Below the pieces are notes generated by a model. That model saw nothing but the letters and a program-made list of their open reading frames with translations, made no database searches and was not told the DNA's origin. This document shows, piece by piece, positions 1-8,656 of a stretch of DNA of 64,000 bases. Source of the DNA: Kribbella rubisoli (GTDB taxonomy: Bacteria; Actinomycetota; Actinomycetes; Propionibacteriales; Kribbellaceae); contig NZ_SHKR01000016.1 of the NCBI RefSeq assembly GCF_004217145.1, positions 372,001-436,000 on the forward strand. The letters run 5' to 3'. Position numbers and translations under genes: made by a program. The first letter of the stretch is position 1. Every line of letters begins with the position of its first letter.

Positions 1-553
1 GGCTGAAGAACGTGCCGGCGTTGCAATCGGTGCCGTTGAACAGTCGCGGGTAGCCGACGACCACGACCTGCGCCGACGCGGCGCGGCTCCTGATCGAGGA
101 GTACAGCGTGTTCAGCCGGCCGGGCAGCGTGTTGTTGATGATCGTCTGGGCGCCGGCCACCGCGCTGGTGCAGTCGCCGAGCCACGACGGCTTCGCGCAC
201 TCGGTGATGACCGACGAGAAGCCGGCGTCGTTGCCGCCGACCTGGACCGAGACGATGTTGGTCGAGCCGGTCACCGACGGCAGCTGGTTCGCAGTGACGT
301 CGGCGACCTTCGCTCCGGAGCAGGCCACGAACGTCAGGTTGGCGCCGATCCGTGCCGCATCGATGTACGAGTACGCCTTGGTGGACCGCTGGCAGGACCC
401 GCTACTCGAGATGTAGGTGCGGGTCCCGACACCGGAGGCGTACGAGTCACCGAGTGCGACGTAATTCGGAGCCGCCGCGTGCGCGACTCCCGGGCTGAGA
501 AGCATCGCTGCGCCGAGGGCCGCAGCGGACAGCAGACTGGCGATGGACTTCAT
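1..553 (-). CDS. Secreted SGNH/GDSL lipase or esterase, 3' end cut by window edge
   Basis: An ATG at 553 opens a frame of 184 codons that runs off the left edge without a stop. Residues 1-27 are a signal peptide (positive start, Ala/Leu-rich core, likely cleavage after AHA), so the product is exported. GDSYASG at residues 35-41 is the SGNH block I with nucleophile Ser37; CSGA and VGGNDAG further on match blocks II and III of the Streptomyces-type extracellular lipase/esterase family. The paired cysteines seen in the visible part suit a disulfide-stabilised secreted enzyme. The block V Asp-x-x-His would lie outside the window. The substrate is not predictable. It is separated from the next gene by about 125 bp and is probably a single transcription unit. 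Confidence 0.88.
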   Translation of the reverse strand, partial: MKSIASLLSAAALGAAMLLSPGVAHAAAPNYVALGDSYASGVGTRTYISSSGSCQRSTKAYSYIDAARIGANLTFVACSGAKVADVTANQLPSVTGSTNIVSVQVGGNDAGFSSVITECAKPSWLGDCTSAVAGAQTIINNTLPGRLNTLYSSIRSRAASAQVVVVGYPRLFNGTDCNAGTFFS

Positions 554-678
554 GGGCGGACCGCCTTTGTAAGCGAGGGGTGGCGACTGAAGTACTCAAC
601 GTCACCTTCGCTGACTGGCGAGTAACACACAAGGTCCTGGTAACAAATTCACCGTAGATTCCCGGTGCCGGTGACCTT

Positions 679-1719
679 CTAGCCGTTCCAGGAGGACAAC
701 CCGGGTCCGGTCGGCAACGGATAACACCCGTCTTCCAGCTGAACGCCGGAAGGCAGCAGTCCGCTCTCCACGTAGATCGTGTTCGGCAATGCCGCGAGCA
801 CGTGGATGTGGGCTCCACCTCCGTGCGACGCGTACGGCACCCCGAACCCGGCCGCCATCAACCCGATCTCCAGACAGTCGGTCAACCCACCGGCCCGCCG
901 CAGATCTGGCTGTACGACGCCGACGCCGCCCCGTGCGATCAAGTCCCGGAAGGCTGCCTGCCCGTACCGGTTCTCCCCCGTTGCGATCGGGATGTCGAGC
1001 TTCTCGGCCAGCCGCACATGAGCGTCGGTGTCCCCGGCCGGCAGCGGCTCCTCGAACCACCGGCAGTCGAGCTCTTCGTAGACCCGGCCGCGGCGCAGCG
1101 CCTCGGAGTACCCGAAGGCCTGGTTCGCGTCGACCATCAGCGGCGCGTCCGGCCCGATGATGTTCCGGACCGCCTTGATCCGCTGCACGTCCTCGGTGAG
1201 CGGCCCGCCGCCGACCTTCATCTTCACGCCGCGGAAACCCTGCTCCATCGCCTTCGCGGACACGCTCTCCAGCCCCGCGACGTCCAGCTCCAGCCAGCCG
1301 ACCATCGCGTACGTCGGAATCGCGGACCGCTGCGCCCCGAGCAGCTTCCACACCGGGACGTCGAGCGACTTGCCGAGCAGGTCCCACAACGCCAGGTCGA
1401 TCGCCGAGATGCCGTACGACGACAGCCCGGCGGTCCCCTGGTAATCGGTCAGTGTCTGGAGCTTCGTCCGGATCCCACGGATCATCGTGGGATCCTCGCC
1501 CACGATCACCGGCGCCAACTGGTCGGTGATCAGATGGGCCAGCACCGCGGGCGAGCTCGCGACGCGACCGAAGTACGTCGTACTGACGCCGCTCACGCCC
1601 TCGTCGGTGTCGATCTGCACGCGGGTGCGGCCGTTGCGGTCCAGCAACTGGATCGCGTCGCGGACCGCGTGTTCCTTCGGTTCGGAGGTGACTTCGACGC
1701 TGATATCGGTGATCTTCAT
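679..1719 (-). CDS. Enolase-superfamily (mandelate racemase/muconate lactonizing) enzyme, probable sugar-acid dehydratase
   Basis: 346-residue enolase-superfamily protein, the last gene of the long minus-strand operon. The N-terminal capping domain is followed by a barrel with the expected catalytic ladder: K-M-K in GVKMKVGG, metal ligands Asp of VDAN, Glu of FEEP and Glu of GEN, then QPD and the His of SHGGG. K-x-K plus a late His is the mandelate racemase-type pattern, found in acid-sugar dehydratases and racemases. Start: the ATG at 1719 lies 4 bp after the stop of the upstream binding protein and begins MKITDISVEV, the usual N-terminus; an in-frame extension to 1842 would overlap the neighbour and looks non-coding. 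With a sugar-type ABC importer and dehydrogenases in the operon it probably dehydrates an aldonic acid; the exact substrate is unknown. Confidence 0.88.
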   Translation of the reverse strand: MKITDISVEVTSEPKEHAVRDAIQLLDRNGRTRVQIDTDEGVSGVSTTYFGRVASSPAVLAHLITDQLAPVIVGEDPTMIRGIRTKLQTLTDYQGTAGLSSYGISAIDLALWDLLGKSLDVPVWKLLGAQRSAIPTYAMVGWLELDVAGLESVSAKAMEQGFRGVKMKVGGGPLTEDVQRIKAVRNIIGPDAPLMVDANQAFGYSEALRRGRVYEELDCRWFEEPLPAGDTDAHVRLAEKLDIPIATGENRYGQAAFRDLIARGGVGVVQPDLRRAGGLTDCLEIGLMAAGFGVPYASHGGGAHIHVLAALPNTIYVESGLLPSGVQLEDGCYPLPTGPGLSSWNG

Positions 1720-1723
1720 CCAG

Positions 1724-3043
1724 TCATCCCTTGCCTGCGAGAACGTCTTCGACCTTTTGCTTGACTCCGCCCAGCGCCGCTTCGGCGGTCTTCTTACCGC
1801 TCCACACGTCGTCGAGCACCGGCCGGTAGATGGTCCGGGCACGTTCGATGTAGCGGCTGAAGTTCTCGTTCACCGCGCTGCCGAGCGCCTGCGTCACCAG
1901 CGCAAGGTTCGACGGCGCCTTGTCGTCGGGCACGAACAGCGCCGACGAGCTCTTCGCCACCGGCATGAACCCGCGCGACTGCGCGAGCAGCTTCGCGGAC
2001 TCCGCGCCGACGGCGTACTTCAGGAAGCTCCACGCGGTGTCGGGGTCCTTCGACGCCTTGGGGATCGCGAGCACGGTGAGCGTGTTGACGGTGGTCCGGC
2101 TGACCTTCATCGGGGTCGGGAAGATGTCCCACTTCACCTTCGCGTTGCTGCGCAGGTACGGGACGCCGCTGGTGAGCCCGAGCAGCATCGCGACCTTGCC
2201 GGTCCCGAGCTGGGCCAACGCCCAGTTCGGCGTCTGCTTGCCGGCCGTCACAGTCGCGAAGTCCGGGTGCACCTTGTGCTTGAGCGACAGGTCGGCGACC
2301 CACTGGATCGCCTCAGTGCCCTGCGGCTCTGCCAGCGTGAACCGGGTCGCGTCCTTGGAGTAGATGCCGTCGCCGCCGTTGCTGGTCGGGAAGACAGTCT
2401 CGAGCGAGCTGTCGGGGAAGACCAGCGCACCCCAGCGCTCACCGTTGGGCTTGGTGAGCTTCTTGGCTGCCTCGAGGAAGTCGTCCCAGGTCCAGCCGCT
2501 CTTCGCCCAGTCCTTCGGTGGCAGCTCGACACCGGCCTCGGCGAACGCGTCGGTGTTGCAGTAGAGGATGCCGGGGTTGGTCATGATCGGCCAGGCGGCG
2601 TGCGCGCCGTCGGGCTGCTTGGCGAAGTTGTAGGCGACCGGGAAGTAGTCCTCCGGCTTGATCCCGTCCTTCTCCAGGTACGGGCGCAGGTCGAGCAGCG
2701 AGCCCTCCGCGTAGTACCCGCGGACGTAGTCGTCGTTGATCCGGATCGCGGTCGGGGCCGCCCCGGACGACAGCACGGTCCGGAGCTTGGTGTCGTAGTC
2801 GTCACCGGGGATCGACTGGATGTCGAGGGTCTTGCCGGCCTGCTTGGCCCAGTTCTGGGCCATCGTGTACATCGGGGTACCGCTCTCGGTGTCCCAGGTC
2901 ATCCAGGAGGCGTTACCACCGCCTCCACCTCCCCCGCTGCCGTTGCTGCCGCAAGCGGCGAGTGGGAGTCCGGCGGCGAGCGCGCCGCCGCCGATGCCGA
3001 GGGCCCGGAGTACCGACCGACGGGAGATCTCTGATGCGGGCAT
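1724..3043 (-). CDS. ABC sugar transporter substrate-binding lipoprotein, Tat-type signal
   Basis: 439-residue extracellular solute-binding protein of the CUT1 sugar type. The N-terminus carries a twin-arginine motif (SRRSVL, residues 8-13), a hydrophobic stretch and a lipobox ending in LAAC, so it is probably exported folded and lipid-anchored on the outer face of the membrane. A glycine-rich linker follows, then a binding-protein fold with the usual late EIxxGLxL-like region replaced by family-typical W-rich segments. The two permeases lie upstream in the same operon, separated from it by one enolase-superfamily gene. No ATPase gene is in this operon; such importers commonly share an MsiK-type ATPase encoded elsewhere. 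The ligand is inferred to be the substrate of the neighbouring dehydratases and dehydrogenases. Confidence 0.9.
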   Translation of the reverse strand: MPASEISRRSVLRALGIGGGALAAGLPLAACGSNGSGGGGGGGNASWMTWDTESGTPMYTMAQNWAKQAGKTLDIQSIPGDDYDTKLRTVLSSGAAPTAIRINDDYVRGYYAEGSLLDLRPYLEKDGIKPEDYFPVAYNFAKQPDGAHAAWPIMTNPGILYCNTDAFAEAGVELPPKDWAKSGWTWDDFLEAAKKLTKPNGERWGALVFPDSSLETVFPTSNGGDGIYSKDATRFTLAEPQGTEAIQWVADLSLKHKVHPDFATVTAGKQTPNWALAQLGTGKVAMLLGLTSGVPYLRSNAKVKWDIFPTPMKVSRTTVNTLTVLAIPKASKDPDTAWSFLKYAVGAESAKLLAQSRGFMPVAKSSSALFVPDDKAPSNLALVTQALGSAVNENFSRYIERARTIYRPVLDDVWSGKKTAEAALGGVKQKVEDVLAGKG

Positions 3044-3064
3044 GGTCGTTCCTGTTCTCTGAAG

Positions 3065-4147
3065 TTAATTGGTCCGCAGTTTGGCGACCGCGTCGTCGTC
3101 CAGCTCGATGCCCAGGCCGGGCAGGTCCCACGGCGTGATCTCGCCGTTCACCGGGACGAGCGGGTTCTTCCAGATCGGTACGTCGTCGAGGATCGGGTTG
3201 TGCTCGATGTTGTACTCCTGCGGGTAGACGCACGACGGCGTACTGACCCACAGGTGCGCGTGTGCCGACGTACCGATCGTCTGTTGCGTGTTGTGCACCG
3301 TGATCGGTTTGGTGAACGTGTCGGCGAGCACCGCGATCTTCTTGAACTCGGTGATACCGCCGCACTTGATGACGTCGGGCTGCAGGATGTCGACCTTGCC
3401 GTCCAGGATCAGGTCCCGGAACTGCCAGGTGGTGTACTCCTGCTCGCCCGCCGCGATCGGGATGTCGACCGCGTCGGCCAGCCGTCCGTACGCCGCATAG
3501 TCGTGGGCGGCGAGCGGTTCCTCGAAATGCCACACGCCGAGGTCCTCCAGCGCGTGGGCCAGCTTGATCGCGGTGTGTTCGTAATACGCGTTGTTGACGT
3601 CGACCAGGATCGGGAAGTCGTCCCCGACGAGCTTGCGCACCGCGGTCACGGTCGCGATGGTCTGGTCGAAGCCGTCGTCGTGCATCCACGGCGTCGAGGA
3701 GTGGATCTTGTAGCCGTGGAAGCCCTTCTCCTGGAAGGACTGTGCGCGCTCGGCCTCCTGGTCCGGTGTCATGCTGCGCGACATCGAGCTCGCGTAGACC
3801 TTCGCGCTCTGCCGGTACTTGCCGCCGAGGAGCTGGTACGTCGGCAGCCCGGCCGCCTTGCCGAGCAGATCCCACAGCGCGATGTCGATCCCCGCGATCG
3901 CGTTCAGCTGTGCGCCGCCGGGACCGAGCTTGTACGGCTTGGTGTAGAGCCGGCGCCACAGCCGCTCGATATCGGTCGCCTCCTCGCCGATGAGCAGCGG
4001 CGCCAGCGCCTGCTCGACGACGCTGTGCGAGACGTGGGCGTTCATCGGGCTGACCTCGCCGACACCGACCAGGCCCTCGTCGGTGTGCACCTTCACGATG
4101 TGCAGCTTGTCGAGCAGGATGATCGACTCGATGTTCGTGATCCGCAT
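3065..4147 (-). CDS. Enolase-superfamily dehydratase (mandelate racemase/muconate lactonizing family)
   Basis: 360-residue enolase-superfamily enzyme, clearly different from the second one at 679-1719. The motif after barrel strand 2 is K-I-H (GYKIHSS), metal ligands are Asp of VDVN, Glu of FEEP and Glu of GEQ, followed by QPD and His-Asn (VHNTQQ). The K-x-H form is less common than K-x-K and implies a different acid/base set. The ATG at 4147 gives the canonical MRITNIES start, 2 bp after the permease stop, so translation is likely coupled. Two non-identical dehydratases or racemases in one operon suggest either two stereoisomers being funnelled into one product, or racemisation followed by dehydration. 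Substrate unknown. Confidence 0.88.
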   Translation of the reverse strand: MRITNIESIILLDKLHIVKVHTDEGLVGVGEVSPMNAHVSHSVVEQALAPLLIGEEATDIERLWRRLYTKPYKLGPGGAQLNAIAGIDIALWDLLGKAAGLPTYQLLGGKYRQSAKVYASSMSRSMTPDQEAERAQSFQEKGFHGYKIHSSTPWMHDDGFDQTIATVTAVRKLVGDDFPILVDVNNAYYEHTAIKLAHALEDLGVWHFEEPLAAHDYAAYGRLADAVDIPIAAGEQEYTTWQFRDLILDGKVDILQPDVIKCGGITEFKKIAVLADTFTKPITVHNTQQTIGTSAHAHLWVSTPSCVYPQEYNIEHNPILDDVPIWKNPLVPVNGEITPWDLPGLGIELDDDAVAKLRTN

Positions 4148-4149
4148 AC

Positions 4150-5004
4150 TTATCCTTTCAGGCCGGACATCGTGATGCCCTGGACGAAGTACTTCTGGGC
4201 CAGCAGGAACAGCAGCAGCGGCGGCAGGATCGTCAGCGTCGCGGCGGCCATCATGAGGTTGGTCTGGGTGAAGTACTCACCCTTGAACAGCGCGAGCGCG
4301 ATCGGCATGGTCTGCAACCGCGTCGAGTTGAGGAAGATCAGCGGGCCGAAGAGGTCGTTCCAGGAGCCCATGAAGGTCAGTGCGCCGACCGCGGCCAGGG
4401 CCGGCTTGACCTGCGGCAGCATGATCCGCCAGAAGGTGCCGAAGATCGACGCGCCGTCGAGCTTGGCGGCCTCCTCCAGCTCGATCGGTATGCCGCGGAA
4501 CGCCTGCCGGAGCAGGAACGTGCCGAACACCGGCGTCAGCACGTTCGGGACCCAGAGCGGGTAGTGGGTGTCGATCCAGCCCATCTGGCGGAACAGCATG
4601 TACTGCGGAACCAGGTAGACGATGCCCGGGATCATTGCCGTCGACAACAACAGTGCGAAGGCGAGGTTCTTGAAGGCGAAGTTCAGCCGGGCGAATCCGT
4701 ACCCGGCCAGCGAGGCGAAGAGCAGCAGGAAGCCGACGTTCAGCGCCGCGAGCTTGCAGCTGTTCAGGAAGAACGGCAGCAGGCCGTGGCCGGCTTGCGA
4801 GTAGTTGCCCCACTGGAACTCCGACGGGATGAAGGTCGGCGGCGACTGCAGTACTTCGTTCTCCGGCTTGAGCGAGGCGCTGATCATCCAGAGCAGCGGC
4901 ATCGCGAACACCACCGCGAAGAACAGCAGGACGACGATCAGCACGACGCGGCGCGGGATGTGCCGGGGCGGGCGGTTGAAGACGCGGATGGCCTCAGTTG
5001 TCAT
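4150..5004 (-). CDS. ABC sugar transporter permease (MalG-like, CUT1)
   Basis: 284-residue inner-membrane permease with six predicted membrane segments and the EAA loop (ELEEAAKLDGASIFGTFWRI) that contacts the ATPase. The N-terminus after about 20 polar residues begins the first membrane helix. The chosen ATG at 5004 gives MTTEAIRVFNRPP and overlaps the upstream permease by 11 bp, which is typical of paired permeases; a longer in-frame reading to 5091 lies wholly inside the other permease gene and is rejected. It forms the channel together with the product of the next gene upstream. Confidence 0.92.
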   Translation of the reverse strand: MTTEAIRVFNRPPRHIPRRVVLIVVLLFFAVVFAMPLLWMISASLKPENEVLQSPPTFIPSEFQWGNYSQAGHGLLPFFLNSCKLAALNVGFLLLFASLAGYGFARLNFAFKNLAFALLLSTAMIPGIVYLVPQYMLFRQMGWIDTHYPLWVPNVLTPVFGTFLLRQAFRGIPIELEEAAKLDGASIFGTFWRIMLPQVKPALAAVGALTFMGSWNDLFGPLIFLNSTRLQTMPIALALFKGEYFTQTNLMMAAATLTILPPLLLFLLAQKYFVQGITMSGLKG

Positions 5005-5947
5005 AGTGCACCCACCGCTTCTCCATCCTCCACTGGATCGCGGTGACGACACCGACGATGACGAACAGCACCCAGCCCATCGCGGAGGCATATCCCAGCC
5101 GGCCGTGCCCGAAGGCGGCTTCGTAGATCTGGAAGATGAACACCGAAGTGGCGTTGTTCGGACCGCCGGACGTCATCACGTAGATGATCCCGAACACCTG
5201 GAACGAGGTGATGAACTGCGTGATCGTGAGGAAGAACAGGCTCGGCGTCAGCAGCGGGAAGACAACCGACCAGAAGCGCCGCCAGGCCGAGGCTCCGTCC
5301 ACTGTCGCCGCCTCGATCAGCGACTGGTCGATGCTCTGCAAGCCGGCCAGCAGAATCACCATCGGGTAACCCACGCCCTGCCAGAGCGCGACGATCATCA
5401 CCGCGATCAGCGCGGTCTTGGTATCGGACAGCCAGGCCGGCCCGTGGATGCCGATCGTCTTCAGCGTGGAGTTGAAAAGGCCGCTGTCCGGGTTGTACAG
5501 CCAGAACCAGACGAAGCCGATCGCGACGACGTTGGTGACCGCGGGCGAGTAGTACAGCGTCCGGAAGATGCCGATGCCCTTGATCTTCTGGTTGCACAGG
5601 ACAGCGAGTCCGAGGCCGATGAAGATCGTCAGTACGACGACGACCACGGTGAAGATCACGGTGTTCTTCAGCGAAGGCCAGAACGTGTCGTCGGCGGTGA
5701 ACAGCTCCTTGTAGTTGCCCAGGCCGAGGAACTTCGGCGAGTTCAGCCCGGTCCAGTTGGTCAGCGACACCACCAGGGAGGCTGCAACCGGGGCGAGCTG
5801 GAAGAAGAGGACCCCGAAGATCACCGGGCCGACGAACAGCCAGCCGGCCAGGTTCTGCCGCTTCGGCTTCTGCTTCGGGCGCTTGCGCGTCGCCGACGGA
5901 CCGTCGACCGACGGCGGTGACACAGTGGGCAGTACGGCGTTCGCCAT
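4994..5947 (-). CDS. ABC sugar transporter permease (MalF-like, CUT1)
   Basis: 317-residue permease. A basic N-terminal region (KRPKQKPKRQNL) precedes the first membrane helix (residues about 33-55); six helices follow. The EAA motif reads IEAATVDGASAWRRFWSV. ATG at 5947 is 4 bp after the stop of the aldehyde dehydrogenase gene, so the transporter genes are co-transcribed with the oxidative enzymes. Partner of the following permease and the lipoprotein at 1724-3043. Confidence 0.92.
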   Translation of the reverse strand: MANAVLPTVSPPSVDGPSATRKRPKQKPKRQNLAGWLFVGPVIFGVLFFQLAPVAASLVVSLTNWTGLNSPKFLGLGNYKELFTADDTFWPSLKNTVIFTVVVVVLTIFIGLGLAVLCNQKIKGIGIFRTLYYSPAVTNVVAIGFVWFWLYNPDSGLFNSTLKTIGIHGPAWLSDTKTALIAVMIVALWQGVGYPMVILLAGLQSIDQSLIEAATVDGASAWRRFWSVVFPLLTPSLFFLTITQFITSFQVFGIIYVMTSGGPNNATSVFIFQIYEAAFGHGRLGYASAMGWVLFVIVGVVTAIQWRMEKRWVHYDN

Positions 5948-5951
5948 CGCC

Positions 5952-7379
5952 TTACACCTCGATTCCGATGTACTTCTCCTCGAGGAATTCGAGGATCCCC
6001 TCGGAGCTGCCTTCCCGGCCGAGGCCGGACTGCTTGGTCCCGCCGAACGGCGCCGCCGGGTCGCTGAGCACGCCCCGGTTGACCGCGACCATGCCGGAGT
6101 CGATCCGCTGCGCGACCGCGAGCGCCTGCGCGGGATCGCCGTACACGTAGGAGATCAGGCCGTAGATCGTGTCGTTCGCCATCGCGACGGCCTCGTCGAC
6201 CTCGCTGAAACCGACGATCGCGGTGACCGGTCCGAAGATCTCGGTCTGGTTGATCTCGCTGCCGTGCTTGACGTCGGTGAGGACTGTCGGCGGGTAGAAC
6301 GCGCCACCGCTCGACGTCTCACCGCCAAGGGCCAGATTGGCGCCCTCGGCAACGGCCCGGTCGACCAGCCCGGCGACCTTGTCGCGCTCCTCCGGCGAGA
6401 CCAGAGCACCGAGCTCGTTCGACCGGTCGGCGCCCGGTCCCATCGTGACCGCCTTCATCGCCGCGGTGATGCGGGTGCTGAACTCGTCGACCAGCGAGTC
6501 GTGGACGTAGAACCGGTTGGCCGCCGTACAGGCCGAACCGCCGTTGCGCATCTTCGCGACCATCGCGCCCTCGACCGCGGCGTCCAGGTCGGCGCCGGGC
6601 AGGACCACGAACGGTGCGTTTCCGCCGAGCTCCATCGACGAGCTGACGACCTGGTCGGCCGCCTCGTGCAGCAGTACCCGTCCGACCTCGGTAGAGCCGG
6701 TGAACGACAGCTTGCGTACGGCGGGATGGTGCAGCATCGCGCTCACCGCGGGGCCGGCCGGCACCGGCGTCACCAGGTTGACGACACCGGCCGGTACGCC
6801 GACGCGTCGCAGGACGTCGACGACGTACGCCGCGGTGAGCGGGGTCTGGCTGGCCGGCTTCAGTACTACGGAGCAGCCGGCCGCCAGAGCGGGCGCGATC
6901 TTGCGGGTGGCCATCGCGGCCGGGAAGTTCCACGGCGTGACGAGAATCGATACGCCGATCGGATCCCGGCGTACGACGATGGTCTTGTCGCCGGACGGTG
7001 AGAGACGGAAGTCGCCGCCGATCCGGACCGCCTCCTCGGCGAACCAGCGGAAGAACTCGGTCGCGTACGCCGCCTCGCCGATCGCGTCGGCGTACGCCTT
7101 GCCGTTCTCGGCGGTGATGAGAGCGGCGAGCTGCTCACGTTCCTCGGTCAGTACGTCGAAGGTCGCGCGGAGCAGCTCGGAGCGCTGCCGCGGCGGGGTG
7201 GCCGACCAACCGGCCAGCGCGTCGGCGGCCGCGTCGACAGCGGCGAGGCAGTCTGCCTCGGTGGCCGCGGCGAACTGGGCCAGCTCGGACCCGTCGGCGG
7301 GATCGTGGACTGGGAAGCGCCGGCCGTCGGCGGCCGGGCGCCACTGTCCGTCGATGAACAGATCGTGCGGAGAAGTCAT
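5952..7379 (-). CDS. NAD(P)-dependent aldehyde dehydrogenase (succinate/ketoglutarate semialdehyde dehydrogenase type)
   Basis: 475-residue aldehyde dehydrogenase. The general base Glu is in MELGGNAPFVV (about residue 250) and the nucleophilic Cys in GSACTAANRF (about residue 284); the TPWNFP and GSTEVGR cofactor motifs are present. Sequence style is that of succinate-semialdehyde and 2-ketoglutarate-semialdehyde dehydrogenases. ATG at 7379 (MTSPHDLFIDGQW) is chosen because FIDGQW is the normal family N-terminus; upstream codons to 7460 look non-coding. In a sugar-acid operon the 2-ketoglutarate-semialdehyde role (non-phosphorylative pentose oxidation) is attractive but other aldehydes are equally possible. 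Confidence 0.9.
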   Translation of the reverse strand: MTSPHDLFIDGQWRPAADGRRFPVHDPADGSELAQFAAATEADCLAAVDAAADALAGWSATPPRQRSELLRATFDVLTEEREQLAALITAENGKAYADAIGEAAYATEFFRWFAEEAVRIGGDFRLSPSGDKTIVVRRDPIGVSILVTPWNFPAAMATRKIAPALAAGCSVVLKPASQTPLTAAYVVDVLRRVGVPAGVVNLVTPVPAGPAVSAMLHHPAVRKLSFTGSTEVGRVLLHEAADQVVSSSMELGGNAPFVVLPGADLDAAVEGAMVAKMRNGGSACTAANRFYVHDSLVDEFSTRITAAMKAVTMGPGADRSNELGALVSPEERDKVAGLVDRAVAEGANLALGGETSSGGAFYPPTVLTDVKHGSEINQTEIFGPVTAIVGFSEVDEAVAMANDTIYGLISYVYGDPAQALAVAQRIDSGMVAVNRGVLSDPAAPFGGTKQSGLGREGSSEGILEFLEEKYIGIEV

Positions 7380-7395
7380 CTGATGGCTCCGGGTT

Positions 7396-8625
7396 TCAGA
7401 ACGGGTCGGTTCGGTCGCCGGCGTACGCGGCGCGAGTGATCTCGAGCAGCGCGTCGACATCGAGCGGGCGGGGGTTGTTGTCGATCAGCCGGGCCGATCG
7501 CAGGCCCAGTTCGGCGACGTACTCGAGCTGGTCCTCGGCGAGGCCGAGCTCTTTCAAGGTCGGCGGGATGCCGATCCGGTCCAGCAGCGCGTCGACGGCC
7601 TCGATACCCGCGAGGGCCTGCTGCTGGGTGTTACCTGCTTTCGGTACGCCGAAGAGCCTGGCGATCTCGGCGAACTCTTCGACGCGAGCGGGCGCGTTGT
7701 AGCGCATGACGTACGGCAGGAGTACGCCGACTCCGACGCCGTGCGGGGTATGGGTCAGGGCTCCGAGCGGGTACTGCAGCGCGTGCGCGGCCGCGGTGCC
7801 GGCCACTCCCAGCGCGTAGCCGCCGGCATTCGCGGCGAGCATGACCGCGGATCGCGCCTCCTGGTCGTCCGGGTGCTCGAACGCGATCGGGAGTGCGGTC
7901 GCGAGGAGCCCGAGACCCCAGCGGGCGTAGGAGTCGCTGATGACGTTCTTGCCGATGAACACGCGACCCTCGGCGAGTGCCGACGGCGGGCGCTGGATCG
8001 CGGTGAACGACTCGACCAGGTGCGAGACCGCGTCGGCTCCGGCGCTCGCCGTGAGGCTGGGAGGGCAGGAGTACGTCAGCTCGGGGTCGCAGATCGCCAC
8101 CGACGGGATCAGGTACGGCGAGGAGATGCCGGCCTTGAGTTCACGCCGGCTGTCGCTCAGGACGCAGACCGGCGTGACTTCCGAGCCGGTGCCTCCGGTG
8201 GTCGGTACGGCGATGATCGGGAGCACCGGGCTCGGTACGGCGTTCTCCCCGTAGTACTGATCGATCGGGCCGCCGTGGGTGAGCATCAGCGCGACAGCCT
8301 TCGCGAGGTCCATGCAGCTGCCGCCGCCGATCCCGATGACCACGTCGATGCCGGCGTACTCCATCGCGTCGAAGCAGGCGTCGATGTCGGACGTCGGCAG
8401 CTCCGGGGAGGTGTCGCTCCAGACATGAACCTCGAGGCCGTTGTCCTCGAGATCGGTGAGCAGCTGTGCGAACTCGGGCGACGCGGCCAGTCGCTGATCG
8501 GTGCAGACGAGGGCTGAGCTGCCGTACTCCGCGGCGTGGCGACCGAGCAGAGCGCGCTGGCCGGCGCCGAAGACAACCGTGCGCGGTGCTCGTTGCACGC
8601 CGAAGGCAGGGGCGGTGATCGTCAT
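7396..8625 (-). CDS. Iron-containing alcohol dehydrogenase
   Basis: 409-residue group III (iron-activated) alcohol dehydrogenase. The N-terminal Rossmann-like part has GIGGGSCMD for NAD(P) binding and PTTGGTGSEVT; the metal ligands are in DAVSHLVES and in the His-rich stretch around LTHTPHGVG. It would interconvert an alcohol and an aldehyde in the cytoplasm, and the adjacent aldehyde dehydrogenase could oxidise the product. The next gene downstream starts 16 bp later. The family is broad (lactaldehyde reductase, 1,3-propanediol, maleylacetate reductase), so no specific substrate is assigned. Confidence 0.9.
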   Translation of the reverse strand: MTITAPAFGVQRAPRTVVFGAGQRALLGRHAAEYGSSALVCTDQRLAASPEFAQLLTDLEDNGLEVHVWSDTSPELPTSDIDACFDAMEYAGIDVVIGIGGGSCMDLAKAVALMLTHGGPIDQYYGENAVPSPVLPIIAVPTTGGTGSEVTPVCVLSDSRRELKAGISSPYLIPSVAICDPELTYSCPPSLTASAGADAVSHLVESFTAIQRPPSALAEGRVFIGKNVISDSYARWGLGLLATALPIAFEHPDDQEARSAVMLAANAGGYALGVAGTAAAHALQYPLGALTHTPHGVGVGVLLPYVMRYNAPARVEEFAEIARLFGVPKAGNTQQQALAGIEAVDALLDRIGIPPTLKELGLAEDQLEYVAELGLRSARLIDNNPRPLDVDALLEITRAAYAGDRTDPF

Positions 8626-8656
8626 AGTGGTGTCCTTGTCCGGTCGTTGGGCGGGA

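Noticed and set aside
3200-4564. Long plus-strand open frame opposite the dehydratase and permease genes
   Set aside because: Arg/Asp/Leu-rich composition without family features, exactly antisense to well-supported genes; a GC-rich shadow. The same applies to the long frames at 25805-27904, 27929-29491 and 12222-14168.
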